A DNA stretch of 5,446 bases, from assembly GCA_003157235.1 (NCBI GenBank), contig PMJC01000281.1:1-5446 (forward strand). The letters are read 5' to 3'. Shown here in pieces: positions 1-4,533 of this stretch. A program made the position numbers and the translations under genes. The DNA comes from Methanosarcina sp. (GTDB lineage: Archaea > Halobacteriota > Methanosarcinia > Methanosarcinales > Methanosarcinaceae). Each line of letters begins with the position of its first letter. Position 1 is the stretch's first letter. Below the pieces are notes generated by a model, which was not told the DNA's origin, made no database searches, and was given only the letters and a program-made list of their open reading frames with translations.

Positions 1-279
1 ATTTTACCATCTGCCTCTGACGTAGCCGAGGTTTCTGCCTGGTCCTTTACCTGAGCCTCTGGCCCCTCTTCTTCAATTTCGGTTGAGTACCCAACCTTTC
101 GGATAGCTTTCTTTATATCATCCAGATTTACTTTTTGAGGATCAAAGTTGATAGTAGCACGTTTAGGATTCGAGATCAACATCAATGGATTCCATTCTTT
201 TAAACGACGAAATCGCATCCGCTACTTTTTTCTGGCAATAACCACAGGTCATACCATAAACTCCTACTGTAGCTTTCAT
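1..279 (-). pseudogene. HMA-domain (CopZ/CopA type) gene, frameshifted and cut by the window edge
   Basis: Reading from the ATG at 279-277, the first 38 codons give a classic heavy-metal-associated fold start: a first beta strand, then the copper-binding motif GMTCGYC (about residues 9-15), then the first helix (QKKVADAIS). The frame stops at a TAA at 165-163. Skipping one T there restores the rest of the domain: KRATINFDPQKV, then a second helix (DDIKKAIRKVGYSTEIEEE). It then continues into an acidic, Glu/Ala/Thr-rich linker that is still open at position 1. HMA domains bind Cu(I) or similar soft metals through the CxxC pair, either as small chaperones or as N-terminal modules of P1B-type ATPases. 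The long linker after the domain suggests the second case, a CopA-like ATPase whose body lies outside the window, but that is inference. The ribosome binding site is weak (AGGTAGGG at the right distance). The domain identity is secure; the single-base frameshift could in principle be a sequencing error. Confidence 0.75.
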
Positions 280-320
280 TGGATACCCTACCTATCCAGA
301 TTTTCAGGATTGCCTGAAGT

Positions 321-563
321 TTATAGAATTTTTCCAGGCTCCATTATAGTTTTATAACCAGCCTTAACCAGCTTCATCCTTATGACATGAGCATCAATTA
401 TCTGGCTGGCGTATAGGGATTATGTTTACTGTCGTCCTGTCAGAAATATATATATCGACTCTGAAACCCCTTTGATAGTGGTAACGAGCCTTATAATCAT
501 GTTCTCACAGTAATTGGAGACCATGCGTGTATTAATGAATATCTTCTCCCCGATGCTTTTCAT
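321..563 (-). pseudogene. Degenerate HMA-like metal-binding domain with two compensating frameshifts
   Basis: From ATG 563-561 the frame reads MKSIGEKIFINTRMV, then SNYCENMIIRLVTTIKGVSE. This matches an HMA first strand, metal loop and first helix. One base is then missing near 456-459 and the next frame continues with VDIYISDRTTVNIIPIRQPDN. An extra base near 400 returns to the original frame for IDAHVIRMKLVKAGYKT and ends at TAA 323-321. The spliced product, about 80 residues, has the whole beta-alpha-beta-beta-alpha-beta pattern and the typical AGY ending of the second helix. The total length, 243 bases, is a multiple of three, as expected when the two indels cancel. The metal loop, normally GMTCxxC, reads RMVSNYC: the first cysteine is a serine (TCC, one change from TGC) and the glycine an arginine. 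It was probably a small copper-chaperone-like protein of the same family as its two neighbours on this strand, and is now non-functional as read. No homology search was run; the call rests on pattern alone. Confidence 0.6.
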
Positions 564-600
564 CCACACAGCCTCAGCTGCTTTTCAAACCAGCGCTTAG

Positions 601-613
601 CTATATAATTAAA
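601..613 (-). promoter_or_regulatory. Candidate TATA box upstream of the 321-563 relic
   Basis: On the minus strand this reads TTTAATTATATAG, about 38-50 bases before the ATG at 563. That is the distance expected for an archaeal TATA box with a short leader. It follows the stop of the preceding HMA gene at 673, so the two relics could have been transcribed separately. A+T-rich sequence makes chance matches common. Confidence 0.3.
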
Positions 614-672
614 TCTGTACCTTTTACTATACAACTCTTTGAACAGATTTGTTAGATCCTAGAAATTCAAAA

Positions 673-879
673 TTACAAGGGTTCATACCTGGCTTCCCTA
701 ATTGCAGCCTTAACTTTTTCGAGATTTGCTTTCCGTTCATCGTATTCGATAGCTACCTGTTTATTCCGAAGACTTACTTCCACTTTCTGCACACCTTCTA
801 TAGATTCAACTGCTTTTTGAACTCTCATCTCACAGTGCCCGCAGAACATTCCCTCAACTTTTATTATTTATGTGGTCAT
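673..879 (-). pseudogene. Small HMA copper-chaperone-like gene with a stop at codon 4
   Basis: From ATG 879-877 the codons read M T T stop (TAA 870-868) and then, in the same frame, an otherwise perfect 64-residue HMA domain: IIKVEGMFCGHCEMRV, then QKAVESIEGVQKVEVSL, then RNKQVAIEYDERKANLEKV and a final helix ending REARYEPL before TAA 675-673. The metal motif GMFCGHC keeps both cysteines, and the length (68 codons) is normal for a stand-alone CopZ-type chaperone, which delivers Cu(I) to an export ATPase or a regulator. No alternative ATG, GTG or TTG lies between the TAA and the metal loop at a usable place, so the protein could only be made by an unusual start such as ATA. The lesion is a single base change at an extreme 5' position; the rest of the domain is hardly worn, which points to recent loss. 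A promoter-like TATA lies 57-65 bases upstream. Confidence 0.75.
868..870 (-). other. In-frame TAA at codon 4 of the HMA gene
   Basis: This is the only lesion visible in the 673-879 frame. A TAA cannot be decoded as pyrrolysine, which uses TAG. One substitution (for example from CAA, AAA or GAA) would explain it. Confidence 0.7.
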
Positions 880-935
880 GTTTTTGATTCCCGGTTATAC
901 GCTCAAACTACATTATAGAACAATTAAGCACATTA

Positions 936-944
936 TTATATAAA
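936..944 (-). promoter_or_regulatory. Candidate archaeal TATA box for the 673-879 HMA gene
   Basis: On the minus strand this reads TTTATATAA, a close match to the archaeal TATA consensus. Initiation about 25 bases downstream would leave a leader of roughly 35-40 bases before the ATG at 879. It fits a single promoter at the head of the three HMA modules, although a second TATA-like box lies before the middle one. Confidence 0.4.
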
Positions 945-1101
945 ATAATAATTCAAATGAAATATTTGATCAATTGAAGTTGTCACTAAATTTTGAATGC
1001 AAATATTTGCTTAAGTTCTCAACGAACCCGAAACATAATGTTTTACCCTATTTATCAAGTCTGTAAAATCTCAAACATAATTCCTCTTATAAAGATGAAA
1101 C

Positions 1102-1125
1102 TTATCTAATTATTGCATTAGATAA
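1102..1125. repeat. Perfect 9-bp inverted repeat with 6-base spacer
   Basis: TTATCTAAT at 1102-1110 pairs exactly with ATTAGATAA at 1117-1125, spacer TATTGC. It is A+T-rich and has no following T-run, so it is not a good terminator on either strand. It lies just upstream of a GGTGA and the anonymous 1141-1236 stretch, a place where an operator for a dimeric regulator could sit. The function is unknown. Confidence 0.6.
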
Positions 1126-1178
1126 ATAGGTGAAACAGAGTGGAAATTTGAAGAGTTTTTGAAAACCTTGACAGTGAC

Positions 1179-1193
1179 CTCTCCTAAAGAGAG
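1179..1193. repeat. Short hairpin, 5-bp stem
   Basis: CTCTC at 1179-1183 and GAGAG at 1189-1193 flank a five-base loop (CTAAA). It is perfect but short, with no obvious T-run immediately next to it on either strand. It may be chance. Confidence 0.3.
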
Positions 1194-1461
1194 AAAACTT
1201 TCGGCCGGAATTCTACTCCTTATTTTGAAATTCTGAACTGAGCCTTTACTCACCACCAATTTACATAAATATGCACCATTACGAGCGTAACCAGACCGAA
1301 TCTGTGAGTAAGTGAACGTTCATCAGGAACTTGGAATTTTCCCACCCCCAAAGCTCGACAAACCAGAGCCTTAGGACTTTTAATAGCTGCATTAACAATA
1401 GGAGAAAGAGAGCAACGTTAAGAATCGGAAACTTAAGTTGTCTAGCTATCTGCTGATACCC

Positions 1462-2422
1462 TCAACTTTTTAGTACTAAGGAGTTTACCACATTCTGAGG
1501 TTTGCCTTTAGTAAACATCTCAACATTCTCAATACTCATATAAGTACACTCATCTAAAGACTCTTCTGACAGAAAACCAATATGCGGAGTCAGCACCACA
1601 TTATCCATTTCTAATACTGGATTGTCCGTGGGTAATGGCTCCTTTTCAAAGACATTCAGTCCTGCTCCCGCGGTCTTTTTCTCTCTAAGAGCTTCTATGA
1701 GTGCAGCTTTATTGATCACTTTTTCCCTAGCGGTATTGATCAGTATAGCAGTGGACTTCATCTTTGCCAATTCCAGGGTACTTATCATGTGCTCTGTTTC
1801 GGGCGTCAATGGCACATGCAATGTAACTATATCGCTTTCTGAGAGCAAGGTATCTAAATCCACGAACGTTACTCCTAATGCCTGTGCTCTTTCAGAACTG
1901 GGGTGAGCCGTGACGGAGAGCACGTTCATATTGAATCCATGGGCTATCTGTATTATCCTTTTTCCTATGTCGCCCGTACCAAGCACGCCTATAGTCTTGC
2001 TCATGAGCTGTTTTTCCATATGGTACTTCCCAATTGAATAATCCCTTTCGCAAGCTCATGTCAGCGAGACGAACTCTTCTGAGTAGGTTCAGGGATAAAG
2101 CAAAAACAAACTCTGCAACTGAGTCGAAGGCATAATTGGGAACATTTGATACAATGACTCCACACTCAGTAGCTACCTCCAGATCTACATTGTCGAAACC
2201 TGTCTGCCACAGAGAGATCATCTTCAGCTTAGGCGCAGAACGCAGAGCTTTAGCATCAACGCCATATCTTCCTACTATTATAATTTCGGCGTCTTTTATT
2301 CTTTCAATAAACTCGTTTTGAGAAGCAGGCACGTTGTCGTAGATTTCAAGCTCGCTCAACGCTTCGAGTCGCTTTATATATTCTTCCGTCAGAAATATGG
2401 GATCTGCTACTACTATCTTCAT
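1462..2422 (-). pseudogene. D-2-hydroxyacid dehydrogenase (phosphoglycerate dehydrogenase-like), one frameshift
   Basis: The ATG at 2422-2420 starts 132 codons of the catalytic N-terminal domain (MKIVVADPIFLTEEYI, later SLWQTGFDNVDLE and NVPNYAFDSVAEF, as in this family). Frame is lost at about 2026. One base on, the protein resumes as YHMEKQLMSKTIGVLGTGDIG and runs 187 codons to the stop at 1462. The joined product is about 320 residues, a normal length for the short family form without regulatory ACT domain. Such enzymes reduce 2-keto acids or oxidise D-2-hydroxyacids with NAD(P)H. The dinucleotide loop GTGDIG (about 148-153) and the catalytic Arg (about 232, NTAR), Glu (about 259-261, FEKEP) and His (about 280, TPHIG) are all present. 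Two usually conserved neighbours differ: Gly after NTAR is Glu, and Asp of GLDVFE is Asn. The start overlaps the YHS frame by ATGA, suggesting co-transcription. The substrate cannot be told from sequence. A two-base loss at 2026 fits best. Confidence 0.85.
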
Positions 2423-2736
2423 AAGCCACCCCGGAATTGCAAATGTTGTCTGAGATTCCCTTTAAATTTTCTGCAGGAAAAGCTGAAAAAAAAGTAAATT
2501 TTACCTGAGTATTCTGATTTAAAGGCAATAGACTTGCCTTCACACTCCATCTTGCCTGAGTTCAAGATCTTCATATCTTCCCGCTCTTAGGGTTCAAAGT
2601 ACTTCTCTGGATTCTCATCAAACTTCTTTTTATCCTAAAGGGCACAGAAGTAGTACGTTTTTCCTTTGTACTTACTCTCTAACTTTGCATCCTTTTCGTC
2701 TAGCTTCAGATTGCAAACTGGATCAATAACCTCCAT
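2419..2736 (-). pseudogene. Tandem YHS-domain protein frame with internal TAG and TAA
   Basis: From ATG 2736-2734, preceded by a good GGGTGAT ribosome binding site, one frame runs 105 codons to TGA 2421-2419. Codons 1-49 form a YHS domain, a small metal-binding fold found in copper/silver-handling proteins and P-type ATPases: IDPVCNLKLDEKDAK, then YKGKTYYFCAL, stop TAG (codon 34, 2637-2635), DKKKFDENPEKYFEP, then TAA (codon 50, 2589-2587). In the same frame after the TAA comes a second, worn copy: GKMECEGKSIAFKSEYSGK, then IYFFFSFSCRKFKGN. Aligned to the first copy, the second has Gly (GGC) and Phe (TTC) where the metal cysteines (TGC) should be, each a one-base change. The frame then overlaps the dehydrogenase start by ATGA, which suggests that the full two-domain frame was once translated up to that point. 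Without the TAG, codons 1-49 would be a complete one-domain protein; in a pyrrolysine-using methanogen read-through cannot be excluded, but decay is the simpler reading. Confidence 0.7.
2635..2637 (-). other. In-frame TAG inside the YHS domain
   Basis: This codon 34 lies between FCAL and DKKKFDENPEKYF, with clear YHS homology on both sides. Either it is a nonsense mutation (GAG to TAG is one change) or, if the host has the pyl genes, a pyrrolysine codon. The later TAA and the damage in the second domain favour nonsense. Confidence 0.6.
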
Positions 2737-2774
2737 AATATCACCCAATTATTAAAGATGCATCAAGCTATTTC

Positions 2775-2782
2775 TATTTAAT
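2775..2782. promoter_or_regulatory. A+T box shared by the divergent YHS and methyltransferase genes
   Basis: The 79 bases between the two ATGs (2736 minus, 2816 plus) contain TATTTAAT, which reads ATTAAATA on the other strand. It lies 34-41 bases before ATG 2816 and 39-46 bases before ATG 2736. Both distances suit an archaeal TATA box with a short leader. It also supports ATG 2816 over the upstream TTG at 2798 as the methyltransferase start. Confidence 0.35.
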
Positions 2783-2815
2783 CACCTGGTAACAGATTTG
2801 AGAGAATTTAATCCA

Positions 2816-3365
2816 ATGCACGAAATTCAATTCATGATAACCTTGGCAGTATTGCTCTTAATGGTTGAGGGTGCCAGGTTGTACTATCCGAGAAGCTGCC
2901 GAGAGTTCGGGAAAATAGTAATAAAGTATGAAAGGAGAGAAAAATTTTTCATTGCGCTGTTTGGTCTTGGGTTTATTCCCACCTTCTTTTATGTACTTAC
3001 CTTCTGGTTGGATCCCTTTTAGCCTTCCTTTCCCTCCTCGGGTCCGTTGTCTTGGAGCATGACTAATTTTGTGGGAAATCTTCTTTTCACTTAGTTTCAT
3101 AGATCTTTAGGCAGGAACTGGTCACCCTAACAGGTTCATCAGGCATCCAATGCAGGCAGCCATCTTTTAAATAGGGATAGGAGTATCGCTTCTCTCTGCA
3201 AACTGAATAGTTACCTTATCTTACATGCTGCCAACAATAAGCCGATACCTATTCCAGATATCCGACGAAGAGAAAATGATGGTAGAACAGTTTGGAGATG
3301 AATACAGGGAATACATACAGAATACTGGGCTTTTGGTGCCAAAATTGAGCCTTTTGACAGAATAA
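2816..3365 (+). pseudogene. Isoprenylcysteine carboxyl methyltransferase (ICMT/PEMT)-family membrane protein, heavily decayed
   Basis: The first 68 codons from ATG 2816 are intact: a membrane segment (FMITLAVLLLMVEGARLYY), a basic loop, and a second membrane segment (FIALFGLGFIPTFFYVLTFW) ending LDPF. An extra T in the run 3017-3020 breaks the frame; one base on it continues SLPFPPRVRCLGA, TGA at 3060, LILW. A lost G near 3073-3075 then gives GNLLFT, TAG at 3092, FHRSLGRNWSP, TAA at 3128. About 14 codons seem missing before FIRHPMQAAIF, followed by TAA 3168, IGIGVSLLSAN, TGA 3204, then an uninterrupted C-terminus IVTLSYMLPTI to ISDEEKMMVEQFGDEYREYI and LLVPKL. The RHPM segment and the EE...FG.EYREY tail are hallmarks of this SAM-dependent family, whose prokaryotic members methylate unknown, probably membrane, substrates. 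RHPMY is here RHPMQ. An intact protein would have about 195 residues. The product cannot be made. The start could also be TTG 2798. Confidence 0.75.
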
Positions 3366-3461
3366 ATGCTTGAATTTTTAGACAGATCGATAGAGGGCGA
3401 GCAAAGGCAAGATATTCTATTAAAAATAGGATCAATTAGATTAAAAATATTAAATAGTTGA

Positions 3462-3900
3462 CTATTCTGAATTCTCTCTATCCAAAGCGAACTGCTCAAT
3501 AATTTTCTCCCTGATTTTGTTTGCGTCCATGACGCTTATCTCGACGTTCTGATTCAGGTTTTCTGAAACTACATCCATTTTTCGGTATACTCGTCTTCCA
3601 AATTCTTCACTGAAACGTCTCTCCAAGATCCACATACAAACTTGGCAGTTTTCTGAATCAGCAGCTTCATTCAGGTGCTTAAGAAGCTTTCTGGCTGCAT
3701 CTGCATTACATTTAAGGATATGTTGATAAAACTGAAAATGATCTCACGATGTTGAATTCTTTTCATTATTCATCCAATCATTTAAATGTCTGATATGTTA
3801 TGCCAGCAGATTCGGCAGCAAGAGAATATGTAAGTCCCAACGCAACATTTTCACCGATTCGTTGTCGCATCTCATAGGTTAATTTCGATGGTCTCGCCAT
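3462..3900 (-). pseudogene. Phage terminase small-subunit-like HTH protein, frameshift and stop
   Basis: ATG 3900-3898 follows a GGTG ribosome binding site at five bases. The first 40 codons read MARPSKLTYEMRQRI, then GLTYSLAAESAGITYQTF, the opening seen in many phage small-terminase-like proteins: MARPxKL, then a helix-turn-helix (AAxxAGIxxxTFxxW). One extra A at 3781-3783 breaks the frame. Reading on with one base removed gives NDWMNNEKNSTS, TGA at 3746-3744 (probably once GGA), DHFQFYQHI, and then ARKLLKHLNEAADSENCQVC followed by MWILERRFSEEFGRR. The block WxLERRFPExxGR is also characteristic. The frame closes with a charged tail at TAG 3464-3462. The mended length is about 145 residues, normal for the group. 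Small terminases bind viral DNA at the packaging site; cellular copies usually mark proviruses or their remnants. No large terminase or other phage gene is in the window, so this is an isolated relic or a domesticated HTH protein. Family placement is from pattern memory only. Confidence 0.7.
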
Positions 3901-3945
3901 GGTCGCACCGTTTTTACTCTTAAAAATAAATATATATGAATGTTG

Positions 3946-3953
3946 TATTTATA
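3946..3953 (-). promoter_or_regulatory. Candidate TATA box for the terminase-like gene
   Basis: The minus strand reads TATAAATA, a near-ideal archaeal TATA box, 46-53 bases before the ATG at 3900. Initiation about 25 bases downstream would give a leader of some 20 bases that contains the GGTG site at 3909-3906. A second A+T-rich box at 3928-3936 is too close to the ATG to be the better choice. Confidence 0.45.
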
Positions 3954-4365
3954 TTTACTTAGTTCCCTTAGACATGGAAACAAGGTTTAGACTAGATTTA
4001 TCAAAAATAAACCGTTCTCAGGCGCTGGGAACCATTTTTGGAATAGGTTAATGTTATCAAACTACATATAATAAAAGTCTAATCAGTGAGCCCAGATTAA
4101 GCCATTGTTTAGACCAAACAAAAAATACCATGAATTTACTGCTATATAGTGATAGATAGCTTCTCGATATTTTACATATACTTTTATTACTTCAAACTAA
4201 TATATATTAAGTTTAATAAGATATTTGCTTAGATTTTTGGATAGAATTCCGTATATTTTTCATACTATTTAGATTAAATTAGTATTATATAGAATATATA
4301 CAAAAAATATATAATGGATCAAATATAGTTATAATTATAGGGTTCTCCTAAACCTTCAATCAACC

Positions 4366-4524
4366 CTACTCATGGACTGCAGGAACGAGCCCCTGCAGTT
4401 CACAAGATAAATTTTTTTGACACTTTAGATCGACCTGGTCACCTAAGCTAATTAAATAAAGTAGACGAAAACCTATTCCTGAGCTATAAGGCATTTTCTT
4501 GAGATCTTCTTTCGATAGTTGCAT
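4366..4524 (-). CDS. Doubtful 52-residue hypothetical protein downstream of livM
   Basis: ATG 4524-4522 begins a frame of 52 codons ending in TAG 4368-4366. It starts nine bases after the livM stop, in the same direction. The first half (MQLSKEDLKKMPYSSGIGF, then RLLYLISLGDQVDLKC) has protein-like composition; the second half is encoded by the hairpin region and looks accidental. No ribosome binding site is visible, and a competing 17-codon frame overlaps the livM stop by ATGA. I do not recognise a family. It may be the stump of a longer gene cut off at the hairpin, or nothing. Confidence 0.25.
   Translation of the reverse strand: MQLSKEDLKKMPYSSGIGFRLLYLISLGDQVDLKCQKNLSCELQGLVPAVHE
4376..4399. 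repeat. Perfect 8-bp hairpin, G+C-rich
   Basis: ACTGCAGG at 4376-4383 pairs with CCTGCAGT at 4392-4399 around an eight-base loop (AACGAGCC). On the plus strand a run of seven T follows at 4412-4418, 12 bases away, too far for a textbook terminator and with no plus-strand gene to end. On the minus strand it lies about 135 bases beyond the livM stop without a T-run. It stands out from the A+T-rich surroundings and could be a structured transcript end or a remnant mobile-element end. Confidence 0.55.
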
Positions 4525-4533
4525 AGATTTTGT

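Larger units (their letters stand above)
880..1461. other. Stretch without a recognisable gene
   Basis: No frame here gives a family I recognise. The plus strand holds a 31-codon stretch (1141-1236, beginning WKFEEFLKTL) preceded by GGTGA at 1129-1133 but with no ATG, GTG or TTG start, and another open stretch ending in the TAA near 1420-1422. The minus strand is also open over 1250-1417 (55 codons) without a clear start. Both strands being open over the same bases gives no reason to prefer either. Given the state of the neighbours, a worn-out gene beyond recognition is plausible. Apart from this the stretch holds the TATA-like box at 936-944, a 9-bp dyad and one small hairpin. Confidence 0.5.
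3901..4533. other. A+T-rich intergenic stretch, no convincing gene
   Basis: Between the terminase-like relic and livM there is no recognisable protein. The plus strand has a 25-codon frame from ATG 3974 to TAA 4051 (METRFRLDLSKIN...) with no clear ribosome binding site. From about 4060 to 4340 the sequence is extremely rich in A and T, with many short TATA-like words and stops in all frames. From 4331 to 4420 the composition rises in G+C and holds a strong hairpin, followed on the plus strand by a T-run (4412-4418). The 52-codon minus-strand frame at 4366-4524 is listed separately. Confidence 0.5.

Noticed and set aside
280..298. Inverted repeat TGGATA/TATCCA directly before the ATG at 279, with a GGGTAT half resembling copper-repressor sites
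   Set aside because: Only a 6-bp stem; the match to a CsoR-type site is partial and no such regulator is visible. Not enough to call an operator.
148..357. 69-codon open frame on the plus strand
   Set aside because: It lies opposite the HMA module whose minus-strand codons carry the GMTCGYC motif; it has no family features.
649..918. 89-codon open frame on the plus strand, rich in Phe and Leu
   Set aside because: It is the antisense of the HMA domain at 673-879; the Phe-rich composition comes from reading Lys/Glu codons backwards.
1250..1417. 55-codon open stretch on the minus strand and an overlapping open stretch on the plus strand
   Set aside because: Neither has a start or a recognisable family, and both strands being open removes any preference.
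2346..2543. 65-codon minus-strand frame overlapping the dehydrogenase start
   Set aside because: The neighbouring frame shows the second YHS domain with homology to the first; this one has no features and would overlap the dehydrogenase by 77 bases.
3366..3461. 31-codon plus-strand frame starting directly after the ICMT-family stop
   Set aside because: No ribosome binding site of its own, no recognisable family, and short enough to be chance.
3211..3499. Two overlapping minus-strand open frames of 74 and 92 codons
   Set aside because: They are antisense to the conserved ISDEEKMMVEQFGDEYREY tail of the ICMT-family relic.
4376..4418. Hairpin and T-run read as a plus-strand intrinsic terminator
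   Set aside because: The T-run is 12 bases from the stem and there is no credible plus-strand gene upstream to terminate.
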